This document shows, in pieces, positions 26,213-35,050 of a stretch of 64,000 bases of DNA. The stretch's first letter is position 1; each line of letters begins with the position of its first letter. Under the pieces are notes generated by a model that saw nothing but the letters and a program-made list of their open reading frames with translations, was not told the origin of the DNA and did not search any database. A program made the translations under genes and the position numbers. The stretch comes from CAXMRP01 sp965216515 (GTDB lineage: Bacteria > Pseudomonadota > Alphaproteobacteria > Rhizobiales > Afifellaceae): NCBI GenBank assembly GCA_965216515.1, contig OZ244173.1, positions 3,596,001-3,660,000 of the forward strand. The letters run 5' to 3'.

Positions 26213-26929
26213 CTATCGATACGGCTCGCCCCGGTCCGCCGCCTCGCCTTCGGTCCCGTCGCCAATGACGATGACATGCAGTGACCGCGGACCATGCGCG
26301 CCCAGTATCAGCGTCTGCTCGATATCCGCGGAGCGGGACGGGCCGGTAATCATATTGATGGTTCGCGGCATGATCCCCTTGCCGTATTTGGCGCGCACCT
26401 GCCGCCACACGGTTTCGTAATCGCCGGCGATGTCACCGGCATTGACGACGACAATGTGGACATCGGGCAGAAAGTTGAGTGTCGTTGGATTGTCGGGTCC
26501 GGACGTCATCATCAGCGTCCCGGTTTCGGCCACGCCAGCCAGCGCACAGGATACACCGACCGCATCGCCGCCATCGGAGGGGCCTGTCTGGCGCTCCAGG
26601 TGGGGCGCTTCGTCCCACGGCAGGTCGGCGAGGCGCGGATCTGCGCCGGTCCGGATCCGTGGCGGCAGATTGTGTTGCCGCAGATATTCGGCAACAGCGA
26701 TCGGCACGGCGGCGCTGTTAGCGACGCGCGCAACGCTGGCCATGACCTCTTCGGCCTTGGCGCAGAAAAGTTCGGTCCTTTGTGGTTGCGGCAATTGCCC
26801 CAACGCCGGAACCAGTTGCGCTGCGGCGAGCTTCAGCCGGCTTGCCGCCCTGGCCCGCCGTGTGCGGTCGTCCTCAGCGACACCCAGGGATCGGCGGATG
26901 GCCCCGAACACCTGATCGCGCCCGCTCAT
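26213..26929 (-). CDS. lutC: L-lactate utilization protein LutC-like (LUD domain)
   Basis: 238 residues, the usual LutC size. Third component of the LutABC L-lactate oxidase complex. Seen: N-terminal MSGRDQVFGAIRRSLG, and the LUD domain core VGVSCALAGVAETGTLMMTSGP near 125-145, PDVHIVVV and a closing ITGPSRSADIEQTLILGAHGPRSLHVIVI. Start ATG 26929 overlaps the lutB stop by 4 nt (ATGA), so translation is coupled. Confidence 0.93.
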   Translation of the reverse strand: MSGRDQVFGAIRRSLGVAEDDRTRRARAASRLKLAAAQLVPALGQLPQPQRTELFCAKAEEVMASVARVANSAAVPIAVAEYLRQHNLPPRIRTGADPRLADLPWDEAPHLERQTGPSDGGDAVGVSCALAGVAETGTLMMTSGPDNPTTLNFLPDVHIVVVNAGDIAGDYETVWRQVRAKYGKGIMPRTINMITGPSRSADIEQTLILGAHGPRSLHVIVIGDGTEGEAADRGEPYR

Positions 26930-28386
26930 CGGCGGCTCCCCATGGTCGAAGGCCTGGCGGTTGTTTGCACCGCTTTTCCGAATTTTCGGTACTTGCGCAT
27001 AAAGGTTTCTGATTCCGGCGCCGGCAGATCACGATGGGCAGTCCAACCGCCGGCCAGCGGCAGCGCCCTGACGCGACCCGAACCCGCGGCCCGCATTCTG
27101 AGGCTGCGCACCGCAAGCCGCGTCATTAGGCGATACAGGCGCGGCCGTCTGGCGGCGAACGTCCAAGCCGCCAGCCCGAATCGTTGGCTTGCCGGTGTCA
27201 GGTGGCGCTCGAACTCCTTTTCCCGCCAGTACCGCATGAGACCGGGCAGCGGAATTCGCATCGGGCAGACGGCCTCGCAGCGGCCGCAGAAGGTGGAGGC
27301 ATTCGGCAGGGGCGCGGTTTTCTTCAGGCCGAAGAGTGCCGGCGCCATCACCGAGCCGATCGGCCCGGGATAGACGTTTCCATAGGCATGCCCGCCCACC
27401 GCATGATAGACCGGGCAGTGGTTCATGCAGGCACCGCAGCGGATGCAACGCAGCGCCTCCTGCATCGGCGTGCCCAGAAGCGCCGAGCGGCCATTGTCCA
27501 GGATCACGACATGATAGTTGTTCGGCCCGTCCGGATCCGATGGCCGCCGCGGACCGGTTGAAAGCGTTGTGTAGACGCTCATGGACTGCCCGGTCGCCGA
27601 CCGGGCCAGGATCCGAAGGATCGCAGCCGCGTCCTCCAGGGTCGGCACGACCTTGTCGATGGACGCGACGACGATATGGGTTTTCGGCAGGGTTTGGGTC
27701 AGGTCACCATTTCCCTCGTTGGTAACGATGATCGAGGTGCCGGTTTCGGCGACCAGAAAATTGGCCCCGGTTATTCCGACATCGGCGGCCAGAAATCGTT
27801 GCCGCAGCACCTGCCGGGCTTCGCTGAGCAGCGTCGTCGGTTCGTCGAGGTCGCGATCGGCGGCCAGGTGCGAATGCACGCGGCGGAAATCGGCTTCCAC
27901 CTGGTCCTTGTTGACGTGGACGGCGGGGGCGATGATGTGGCTCGGCGTTTCACCGCGAATCTGAATGATGTATTCGCCAAGATCCGTTTCGATGGGTTGG
28001 ATGCCGTTGGCTTCCAGATGATTGTTGAGATCGATTTCCTCAGCGATCATCGACTTGCCCTTGGTGACGGTTCGCGCGCCCGCCTTCCTGCAGATGTCGA
28101 GCACGATCGCGCGGGCATCTCTCGCGCTCGCCGCGAAATGGACATGGCCGCCGGCCGCCTCGGCCTTTTCTTCGAAGGCCTCCAGATACAGGTCCAGATG
28201 GGCAAGCGTATGGTTCTTGATGTCCCGGCCCAGATCCCGAAGCCGGTCGAACTCAGGCAGTGCTTCCGCCGCCTTCGCGCGCCTGTCGATAAAGCCGTGC
28301 CGGACATGGCTCATCGCCCGTTGGAGTTGCGGGTCGTCCAGCGCCGCACGGGCATTTTTCTTGAACCGGTTGGCCGTGATCTTCAT
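26926..28386 (-). CDS. lutB: L-lactate utilization iron-sulfur protein LutB
   Basis: 486 residues (Bacillus LutB is about 476). N-terminal LUD-type domain (TVTKGKSMIAEEIDLNNHLEA and GANFLVAETGTSIIVTNEGNGDL) followed by two [4Fe-4S] cluster sets: CIRCGACMNHC near residue 320 and CGRCEAVCPMRIPLP near 375. Start ATG 28386 is followed by MKITANRFKKNARAALDDPQLQRAM, which aligns with LutB N-termini. The longer frame runs across the intergenic gap into lutA antisense-free sequence and is not used. A 4-nt overlap joins it to lutC and an 8-nt gap to lutA. Confidence 0.94.
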   Translation of the reverse strand: MKITANRFKKNARAALDDPQLQRAMSHVRHGFIDRRAKAAEALPEFDRLRDLGRDIKNHTLAHLDLYLEAFEEKAEAAGGHVHFAASARDARAIVLDICRKAGARTVTKGKSMIAEEIDLNNHLEANGIQPIETDLGEYIIQIRGETPSHIIAPAVHVNKDQVEADFRRVHSHLAADRDLDEPTTLLSEARQVLRQRFLAADVGITGANFLVAETGTSIIVTNEGNGDLTQTLPKTHIVVASIDKVVPTLEDAAAILRILARSATGQSMSVYTTLSTGPRRPSDPDGPNNYHVVILDNGRSALLGTPMQEALRCIRCGACMNHCPVYHAVGGHAYGNVYPGPIGSVMAPALFGLKKTAPLPNASTFCGRCEAVCPMRIPLPGLMRYWREKEFERHLTPASQRFGLAAWTFAARRPRLYRLMTRLAVRSLRMRAAGSGRVRALPLAGGWTAHRDLPAPESETFMRKYRKFGKAVQTTARPSTMGSRR

Positions 28387-28394
28387 GGGCCGGT

Positions 28395-29183
28395 TCAATC
28401 CGGTTCGCCGATGGCCGGCCCTTCGGCCATTCCGGCCAGCACCTCGGCCACATGCCGGACCCGGACGGGCTGCTGTCCCGGTTCGGCCTGGCGCTGCAGT
28501 TTGCCGGCGATATTCAGCAGGCAGCCCATGTCGCCGCCCAGGACCGTATCGGCCCCGCTTTCGGTGATGTTCCTGTGTTTTTCCGACACCATGGCATCGG
28601 AAACGTCGGGATATTTGACGCAGAACGTTCCGCCGAAACCGCAACACACATCGCTCTCCGCCATCTCCTTCAATTTCAGCCCGGAGACGGTGTTGAGCAG
28701 AAGCCGCGGCTGATCGCGGACGTTCAGTTCGCGCAATCCAGAGCAGGAATCGTGATAGGTCACTGCACCGCGGAATGCGGCATCGACCAGGATCACCCCC
28801 AACACGTCAGTCAGGAAACTGACCAGTTCATGGGTCTTGGCGGAAAGCGCATCAGCCCGCTTTCGCCACGGATCGTCAGCATCGAACAGCGTCGGATAGT
28901 GTTTCCTGATCATTCCCGCGCACGAGCCCGACGGGGCGACGACATAATCAAAGGACTCAAACGCCTCGATCACGTCACGCGCCACGGCGGCGGCGCTTTT
29001 CGTCGCGCCGGAATTGTAGGCCGGCTGGCCGCAGCAGGTCTGGCTTTGCGGGACCGAAACCGCGCACCCCTCGTTTTCCAGAAGACGCAGGGCCGCAAAT
29101 CCCACATTCGGCCGAAAGAGGTCCACCAGGCAGGTGACAAAAAGGCCGACGGTCTTTTGGTTTTTGACAGGTTGCGATGCCAT
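28395..29183 (-). CDS. lutA: L-lactate utilization protein LutA (CCG-domain Fe-S protein)
   Basis: 262 residues. Two CCG domains, with CCGQP near 45 (QSQTCCGQPAYNSG) and CCGFGGTFCVKYPDVSDAM near 200, each expected to bind or shape an Fe-S cluster. GLFVTCLVDLFRPNVGFAAL at the N-terminus is the typical start. Start ATG 29183. Partner of LutB and LutC in oxidising L-lactate to pyruvate with electrons passed to the respiratory chain. Lies 37 bp after the GntR gene, in one operon gntR-lutA-lutB-lutC. Confidence 0.94.
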   Translation of the reverse strand: MASQPVKNQKTVGLFVTCLVDLFRPNVGFAALRLLENEGCAVSVPQSQTCCGQPAYNSGATKSAAAVARDVIEAFESFDYVVAPSGSCAGMIRKHYPTLFDADDPWRKRADALSAKTHELVSFLTDVLGVILVDAAFRGAVTYHDSCSGLRELNVRDQPRLLLNTVSGLKLKEMAESDVCCGFGGTFCVKYPDVSDAMVSEKHRNITESGADTVLGGDMGCLLNIAGKLQRQAEPGQQPVRVRHVAEVLAGMAEGPAIGEPD

Positions 29184-29220
29184 TGGATCCGTTTGAAAAT
29201 TACGATCTGACTTTCCGACC

Positions 29221-29997
29221 CTAAACCCCAAAGCCGGCCCGTTGAAAGTGCTTGAGCCGCATTTCGGAGACCGCGGCCCGATCATCGGTCATGCTGACTT
29301 CGCCAAGCGCCCGCTCGATGAAATCGACATGAAGGCGAGCGGCGGCGGCGGCGCCGTCCTTGTCCCGAGCCGCGATCGCAGACGCGATGGCATGGTGCTG
29401 GTCGAGCAGGCGCAGCCGCCACTCGTCGCGTCTGTACAGCCGCTCCCGATTGTGGATGACCCCGTCCGCCATCAGCCGATAGCAGGACCGCATCATGTGG
29501 AGAAGCACATTATTGTGTGCCGCCTCGACAATGGCTGTGTGAAAACCCACATCCAGTACCGATTCCCGGTCCGGATCGCCCGCCGCATGCGCTTCATCCA
29601 TGTCGGCGATCAGGCGGTCGAGGATCGCAAGATCCGCGTCGGCGGCGCGCTCCGCCGCATGGCTGGCTGCAAGGCCCTCGATATCGCGCCGAAACTCCAT
29701 ATAGTCGGCCGTCGCCCGCGGCGTTCGCCGGATCAATTCCGCCATCGGCGCCTGGAAGACCGTGCCGATAACATCGGCGACGAACGTACCGCCGCCCTGC
29801 CTGGAGACGATCAGGCCGGCATCCTGGAGTACCTTGAGGGCGGCGCGCAGCACCGGGCGCGAAACATCGAACTGGCCGGCCATTTCGCGCTCGCCCGGCA
29901 ACCGGTCGCCGGGCCGCAATACCCCGTCCAGGATCAAACCCTCAATCTGCCGGACAACGGAATCGGCGGTCCGGGCTTGCATGATCTTGCGAAACAT
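29221..29997 (-). CDS. GntR/FadR-family regulator of the lactate operon (LldR-like)
   Basis: 258 residues. N-terminal winged helix with ADSVVRQIEGLILDG and PGDRLPGEREMAGQFDVSRPVLRAALKVLQDAGLIVSRQGGGTFV, then an all-helical FCD domain with its metal-site histidines in DVGFHTAIVEAAHN and the final DQHHAIASAIAARD. FCD-type members sense 2-hydroxy acids such as lactate and usually repress their own operon. Start ATG 29997 is preceded by CAGGGCG; a TTG 18 codons upstream is less likely. It is the first gene of the lut operon. An identical 8-mer half-site lies upstream of both this gene and glcD. Confidence 0.9.
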   Translation of the reverse strand: MFRKIMQARTADSVVRQIEGLILDGVLRPGDRLPGEREMAGQFDVSRPVLRAALKVLQDAGLIVSRQGGGTFVADVIGTVFQAPMAELIRRTPRATADYMEFRRDIEGLAASHAAERAADADLAILDRLIADMDEAHAAGDPDRESVLDVGFHTAIVEAAHNNVLLHMMRSCYRLMADGVIHNRERLYRRDEWRLRLLDQHHAIASAIAARDKDGAAAAARLHVDFIERALGEVSMTDDRAAVSEMRLKHFQRAGFGV

Positions 29998-30103
29998 CGG
30001 CGCCCTGTCTGCATGCCGGTCCCGTTCGACGCCTTGCCCGGTCCTGGTCAAGGCGCGGGATCGCCGCCCGCTTCATGCCATCGAACCCGGACAGCGTCAA
30101 GGA

Positions 30104-30125
30104 ATTGGTCAACAGATTGAACCGG
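30104..30125. promoter_or_regulatory. GntR operator-like site upstream of the gntR-lut operon
   Basis: ATTGGTCA (30104-30111) is identical to the left arm of the operator before glcD; the right arm is degenerate (TGAACCGG from 30118). It lies about 107 bp upstream of the gntR ATG. Candidate for autoregulation. Confidence 0.4.
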
Positions 30126-30221
30126 ATGCGCGGCCCCGATAACGTGCGCATTCGCCGCGGCTGAATCGCCTTGGAAACCGCATTGCCGGGCCGCGCCGGC
30201 ACTGCCGGCACGCCGAACCGG

Positions 30222-30683
30222 TCAGTTGGTTGCCGGCTCCACCGCCATGCCCATTTCGTCGAAGGTCGCGAGATAGGCGAGGATGGCGGTGAGGTCCTTT
30301 TCCTTTTTCAGGCCGGCGAATGCCATCTTGCCCTTGCATTTCTTCAGGTCCCCGCAGTCGAGACCCAGCGTTGGCGGAAATTCCTTCAGCCAGTCTTTCG
30401 GTTTGGCGAGATAGCCCGTCAAGGTCTCCTCATCCCAGGCGAATTCCGCTTCACCGAGCGCCACCAGGACCTGGGAATATTTGAAATCCTCCACACTGCC
30501 GGCGACGCGGCCTATAATGCCGTTGAGGTCCGGGCCGACCTTCTTCTTCGCCCCTTCGCCGATGGCGTGGCAGGCGGCGCATTTTTTATAGACCTTCTTG
30601 CCATCGGCAACGAGGTCGTCTGACGCATGCACCCCTGTTGCCAACAGGCAAATGGCTGCGGCCGTGAAAAGCGATCTCAACAT
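30222..30683 (-). CDS. Class I c-type cytochrome
   Basis: 153 residues. A signal peptide (MLRSLFTAAAICLLATGVHA) directs it to the periplasm. One heme site CAACH at residues 35-39, then GPDLNGIIGRVAG near 51, and a Met ligand in KGKMAF near 119, as in cytochrome c2/c550. Between YLAKPKDWLKEFPPT and the Met there is a loop with two Cys (GLDCGDLKKCKGKM), which may form a disulfide. It stands between gntR and the divergent glcD gene and may pass on electrons from the neighbouring oxidases, an inference from position only. Confidence 0.9.
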   Translation of the reverse strand: MLRSLFTAAAICLLATGVHASDDLVADGKKVYKKCAACHAIGEGAKKKVGPDLNGIIGRVAGSVEDFKYSQVLVALGEAEFAWDEETLTGYLAKPKDWLKEFPPTLGLDCGDLKKCKGKMAFAGLKKEKDLTAILAYLATFDEMGMAVEPATN

Positions 30684-30889
30684 TCAAAATCCTCCTGCTT
30701 CGGGTCGATTGCATTGACGAACATGTTCATTCCATCGGTGGCCGGCGCCCGCAGCAGCTCTGCCTCGGGAGTCTGTCGCGCCCCTGCCGGTTGCGACCAT
30801 GCCGTTATCGCCGGCTGGGCGTCACCGCAAGTCTAATATCGCCTGGCGCTGTGCGGTATCGACAAGGTCGTGAGAACGCGTTACTGAAG

Positions 30890-30912
30890 ATTGGTCAGAT
30901 AACTTGACCAAT
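30890..30912. promoter_or_regulatory. Inverted-repeat operator of the glcDEF operon
   Basis: ATTGGTCA-N7-TGACCAAT is a perfect 8-bp inverted repeat (30890-30897 and 30905-30912), ending 11 nt before the glcD ATG and just before its ribosome site (AAGGGAG). It fits the GntR/FadR/LldR type TTGGT...ACCAA. A binder there would block initiation. The GntR encoded by the neighbouring lut operon is the obvious candidate. Confidence 0.65.
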
Positions 30913-30923
30913 AAGGGAGCAAC

Positions 30924-32420
30924 ATGACCGGTCTGGCCATGCCCGCGGCAAACGCCGATGTCTTGAAACATCGCAAGGAGATTGTCGCCGCATTGCGTGC
31001 CATTGTCCCCGGCGAAGGGGTTGTCGATGACGCGGAGCGGATGCGCCCCTTTGAGTCCGACGGCCTGACCGCTTACCGCCAGCTGCCGCTGGTCGTTGTT
31101 CTGCCGGAAACGGTCGATCAGGTCAGCCGTGTGCTCCGTTACTGCCATGACAACGGCGTCCGGGTCGTGCCGCGCGGATCGGGAACTTCGCTGTCCGGCG
31201 GCGCCCTGCCGCTGGCCGACGGGGTATTGCTGGTTCTGTCCAGGTTCAATCGCATCCTCCGGATTGACTATGAAAACCGCGCCGCCGTGGTTCAGCCGGG
31301 CGTTACCAACCTTGCGATCACCCGCGCCGTGGAGGGAAGGGGATTCTACTATGCGCCCGATCCGTCCTCCCAGATCGCCTGCTCCATCGGCGGCAATGTG
31401 GCGGAGAACGCCGGTGGTGTGCATTGCCTGAAATATGGTTTGACCACCAACAACATCCTCGGCCTGCAGATCGTGTTGATTACCGGCGAGGTGATCCGCA
31501 TCGGCGGCCGGCATCTGGATGCCGCCGGCTACGACTATCTTGGTCTGCTGACCGGCTCGGAGGGTCTGTTGGGCGTGGTGACGGAAGTGACCGTGCGTAT
31601 CCTGCGTGCGCCGGAGACCGCGCGCGCCGTGCTGGTCGGGTTCCCGACGAGCGAGGATGCCGGCCGGTGTGTTGCCGATATCATCGGCGCCGGTATCATC
31701 CCGGGCGGCATGGAGATGATGGATCGGCCGGCCATTCACGCGGCTGAGGATTATGTTCAGGCCGGTTACCCCCGCGATGTCGAGGCACTGCTGATCGTCG
31801 AACTGGACGGGCCGCAGGCTGAGGTGGAGGAATTGCTCGAGCGTGTGACAAACATCGCCGGCGACAATGCGGCGACGACGGTCCGGGTATCGCAGTCGGA
31901 GGCGGAGCGCATCTCCTTTTGGGCCGGACGCAAGGCCGCGTTTCCCGCCGTAGGCCGGATATCGCCGGATTATTACTGCATGGACGGCACCATTCCCCGC
32001 AAGGCGCTGCCGGAGGTCCTTGCCGGCATGCGTGACCTGTCGAAAAAACACGGTCTTCGTGTCGCCAATGTCTTTCACGCCGGCGATGGCAATCTTCATC
32101 CGCTCATCCTCTATGATGCCAACGAGCCGGGCGAACTGGAACGCGCCGAAGCGTTCGGCGCCGACATTCTCCGCCTGTGCGTGACGGTTGGAGGCGTGCT
32201 CACCGGAGAGCATGGTGTCGGCGTCGAAAAGCGCGACCTGATGCCGGAAATGTTTTCCGATGCTGACCTCAAACAGCAGCAGCGGGTCAAATGCGCGTTT
32301 GACGATGGCCATCTGCTCAATCCGGGCAAGGTATTCCCCGAGCTGCACCGATGCGCCGAGCTTGGCCGCATGCACGTCCACAAGGGACAACTGCCGTTCC
32401 CCGACATTCCCCGGTTTTGA
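30924..32420 (+). CDS. glcD: Glycolate oxidase FAD subunit GlcD
   Basis: 498 residues. Seen: FAD-binding type 4 domain with VLPETVDQVSRVLRYC, PRGSGTSLSGGALPLADGVL near 90-115, and PDPSSQIACSIGGNVAENAGG near 150-170; the C-terminal FAD-linked oxidase domain has HAGDGNLHPLILYD near 395 and GGVLTGEHGVG near 430. Family members oxidise glycolate or D-lactate; context with glcE and glcF favours glycolate. Start ATG 30924 has GGGAG 6 nt upstream and the operator directly before it. First gene of glcDEF; glcE begins 9 nt after the stop. Confidence 0.96.
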   Translation: MTGLAMPAANADVLKHRKEIVAALRAIVPGEGVVDDAERMRPFESDGLTAYRQLPLVVVLPETVDQVSRVLRYCHDNGVRVVPRGSGTSLSGGALPLADGVLLVLSRFNRILRIDYENRAAVVQPGVTNLAITRAVEGRGFYYAPDPSSQIACSIGGNVAENAGGVHCLKYGLTTNNILGLQIVLITGEVIRIGGRHLDAAGYDYLGLLTGSEGLLGVVTEVTVRILRAPETARAVLVGFPTSEDAGRCVADIIGAGIIPGGMEMMDRPAIHAAEDYVQAGYPRDVEALLIVELDGPQAEVEELLERVTNIAGDNAATTVRVSQSEAERISFWAGRKAAFPAVGRISPDYYCMDGTIPRKALPEVLAGMRDLSKKHGLRVANVFHAGDGNLHPLILYDANEPGELERAEAFGADILRLCVTVGGVLTGEHGVGVEKRDLMPEMFSDADLKQQQRVKCAFDDGHLLNPGKVFPELHRCAELGRMHVHKGQLPFPDIPRF

Positions 32421-32429
32421 GAAGGTCCG

Positions 32430-33671
32430 ATGGAAGGCGTCCTGAAACCGGAAAACGGGGATGCGGTCCTGGAGGCGGTTCGCTGGGCAGCCGGCGAATG
32501 CGTACCGCTGGAGATTGTTGGCCACGGTTCGCGGCGTGGCATCGGCCGGCCGGTCCGGACGGAATACACCCTGGACCTTTCCGCCATTGCCGGCACTACG
32601 CTCTACGAGCCGGAGGAACTGGTAATTTCGGCCCGGGCCGGAACACCGCTGGCGGATATCCGGGGCCTGCTGGCGGAAAATAACCAGGAACTGGCCTTCG
32701 AACCGGTGGACTTCGGGCCGTTATTCGGTGAACCGGCAGACCGGGGCACGATCGGCGGAGCCCTGGCCGCCAACGCCAGCGGCCCGCGCCGGATCAGCGC
32801 CGGCGCGGCGCGGGATCATGTGTTGGGAATTGCCGCCGTTTCCGGTCGTGGCGAAGCGTTCAAATCCGGTGGCCGGGTGGTCAAGAACGTCACCGGCTAC
32901 GACCTGTCGCGCGGGCTGGCCGGTTCGTGGGGAACCCTGGCGGTGGTCACCGATGTGACGTTCAAGGTGCTGCCGGCTGCCGAGTATCAGTTGACCCTGG
33001 CGGTCGCGGGTCTCCAGGATAGTGCCGCGATCGATCTTCTGTGCCGGGCAATGGGTTCGTCCGCCAATGTCTCCGGCGCCGCGCATCTTCCCCCCGCGGT
33101 GGCCGTATCGCCGAGCGTGGGATCCGGCGATGCCCTGCCGCAGTCAGCCGATACAGGGCTGAGCCTGTTTCGCCTGGAAGGCTTCGAATCGTCCGTCAGG
33201 GCCCGCGCCGACGCCCTGCGCCGGCTGTTTGCGGACCGGACGTTTGCAGCGCTGCACGGCGAGGCGTCCAGGTCCCTGTGGGCGGCGATCCGGGATGTCC
33301 GGCCCTTCGCTGGCGGCGACGATCTGATCTGGCGGGCAAGTGTCGCGCCGACCCGGGGTCCGGCGGTCGTGGCTGCGCTGGGCTGCGATTCGCGCACTGC
33401 CCGCAGCAGGGCCTTCTACGATTGGTCCGGCGGTCTCGTCTGGATCGCCGTCCCGGCGGGCGATGCCGGCCCCGACGGCGCGGCCGCTGTTGTCCGCAGC
33501 GCGGTTTCCGAAAGCGGAGGTCACGCCACGTTGATCCGGGCGCCGGTTTCGGTGCGAAACGCCATATCGCCGTTTGAACCGGAGGAGCCGGCACTCCTTG
33601 CCCTGAGCCAACGCCTGAAAGCGGCGTTCGATCCGCACGGCATCCTTAATCCCGGTCGGATGGGACGCTAG
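32430..33671 (+). CDS. glcE: Glycolate oxidase subunit GlcE
   Basis: 413 residues. FAD-binding domain only, with VISARAGTPLADIRGLLAENNQELAF, FGEPADRGTIGGALAANASGPRRISAG-like FAD site near 105-125, and SGGRVVKNVTGYDLSRGLAGSWGTL near 145-170, as in GlcE. It partners GlcD in the membrane-associated glycolate oxidase complex. Its stop is followed two nt later by the glcF ATG. Start ATG 32430. Confidence 0.95.
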   Translation: MEGVLKPENGDAVLEAVRWAAGECVPLEIVGHGSRRGIGRPVRTEYTLDLSAIAGTTLYEPEELVISARAGTPLADIRGLLAENNQELAFEPVDFGPLFGEPADRGTIGGALAANASGPRRISAGAARDHVLGIAAVSGRGEAFKSGGRVVKNVTGYDLSRGLAGSWGTLAVVTDVTFKVLPAAEYQLTLAVAGLQDSAAIDLLCRAMGSSANVSGAAHLPPAVAVSPSVGSGDALPQSADTGLSLFRLEGFESSVRARADALRRLFADRTFAALHGEASRSLWAAIRDVRPFAGGDDLIWRASVAPTRGPAVVAALGCDSRTARSRAFYDWSGGLVWIAVPAGDAGPDGAAAVVRSAVSESGGHATLIRAPVSVRNAISPFEPEEPALLALSQRLKAAFDPHGILNPGRMGR

Positions 33672-33673
33672 GC

Positions 33674-34978
33674 ATGCAAACCCGTTTTACCGCCGCCCAG
33701 CGTCAGCATCCGGGAATTGCCGAAGCTGAATCGATTCTGCGCAAATGTGTCCATTGCGGCTTCTGCACCGCCACTTGCCCGACCTATGTGGAGTTGGGAA
33801 ACGAACTCGACAGTCCGCGCGGGCGCATTTATCTGATCAAGGAAATGCTGGAAAACGATCGGCCGGCAAACGCCGGGGTGGCGCGCCACATTGACCGCTG
33901 CTTGTCCTGCCTGGCCTGCATGACGACCTGCCCGTCCGGCGTCGACTACATGCACCTGATCGACATCGGCGGTGCTCACGTGGAGGCGACCGGGCGCCGA
34001 CCGCCGGGCGACCGGCTCCTGCGCGCCGTGCTGGCGTCCGTCCTGCCCTATCCCCGGCGATTTCGCGCCGCGCTCCTCGCAGCTTTCTTCGCCAAACCGC
34101 TGGCGCCGGCGTTCCAGGCACTTGGCGGTCCCTTCCAAAGTCTCGCCGCGATGATCCGCCTTGCGCCGACGCGTTTTTCCCGTGGCGACGCTGCCGGCCG
34201 ACCACAGCCGGCGACACCGCCAGGTCGCGGTGCTGAAAGGGTGGCGATCCTGACCGGCTGTGCGCAGCCGGTTCTGGAGCCTGGCATCAATGCAGCAGCC
34301 ATGCGGCTGCTTGCCCGCATGGGTGTCGCGATCGTGATACCGCAGGGGGAGGGGTGCTGCGGCGCGCTCGTCCACCACATGGGCCGCAAGGAAGCCGCCA
34401 AGGCCCATGCCCGTGCCAATGTCGATGCCTGGATGCGCGAGGTCGATGGCCAGGGCCTTGATGCGATCCTGATCACCGCTTCCGGTTGCGGGACGACAAT
34501 CAAGGATTACGGGCATCTGCTGGCCGGCGATCCCGACTATGCGGCCAAAGCGGCGCATGTCGCCGGCCTCGCCTGTGACATAACCGAGTATCTGAGCGCC
34601 GCCGGTCTGCCGGATCCGGTCCGGGCGACCGGCCAATCTGTCGCCTATCATGCCGCCTGTTCCCTGCAGCACGGCCAGAGGGTCGTCACCCAGCCGAAAA
34701 TTCTCCTGGAGAAAGCCGGATTTGCCGTTCGCGACATCGCCGAAGGACACCTGTGCTGCGGGTCCGCCGGCACCTACAACATCCTCCAGCCTGAGATCGC
34801 CGGCCGGCTGCGCGAGCGCAAACTGGCCAACATCCACGCCACGGCAGCGGATTTCGTTGCCACAGGCAATATCGGTTGCATGGCCCAGCTTGCAGCAGGC
34901 ACCGGTATTCCCGTCGTTCACACCGTGCAATTGCTCGATTGGGCGACCGGCGGGCCGGATCCAGCAAGCTTCGCCTGA
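33674..34978 (+). CDS. glcF: Glycolate oxidase iron-sulfur subunit GlcF
   Basis: 434 residues. Two ferredoxin-type clusters: CVHCGFCTATCPTY near residue 22 and CLSCLACMTTCPSGVDY near 75. Two CCG domains follow, CCGALVHHMGRKEA near 225 and CCGSAGTYNILQPEIA near 355. It passes electrons from GlcDE to the quinone pool. Similarity to LutA is limited to CCG domains. Start ATG 33674 follows the glcE TAG by 2 nt. Confidence 0.96.
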   Translation: MQTRFTAAQRQHPGIAEAESILRKCVHCGFCTATCPTYVELGNELDSPRGRIYLIKEMLENDRPANAGVARHIDRCLSCLACMTTCPSGVDYMHLIDIGGAHVEATGRRPPGDRLLRAVLASVLPYPRRFRAALLAAFFAKPLAPAFQALGGPFQSLAAMIRLAPTRFSRGDAAGRPQPATPPGRGAERVAILTGCAQPVLEPGINAAAMRLLARMGVAIVIPQGEGCCGALVHHMGRKEAAKAHARANVDAWMREVDGQGLDAILITASGCGTTIKDYGHLLAGDPDYAAKAAHVAGLACDITEYLSAAGLPDPVRATGQSVAYHAACSLQHGQRVVTQPKILLEKAGFAVRDIAEGHLCCGSAGTYNILQPEIAGRLRERKLANIHATAADFVATGNIGCMAQLAAGTGIPVVHTVQLLDWATGGPDPASFA

Positions 34979-35050
34979 AGCTGTTTGTCAAACTCGCCCG
35001 TCGCGGGGGATCGCCGGCCGGTCGCCGCGCCGCCGTCCGCCGGAAATTGT

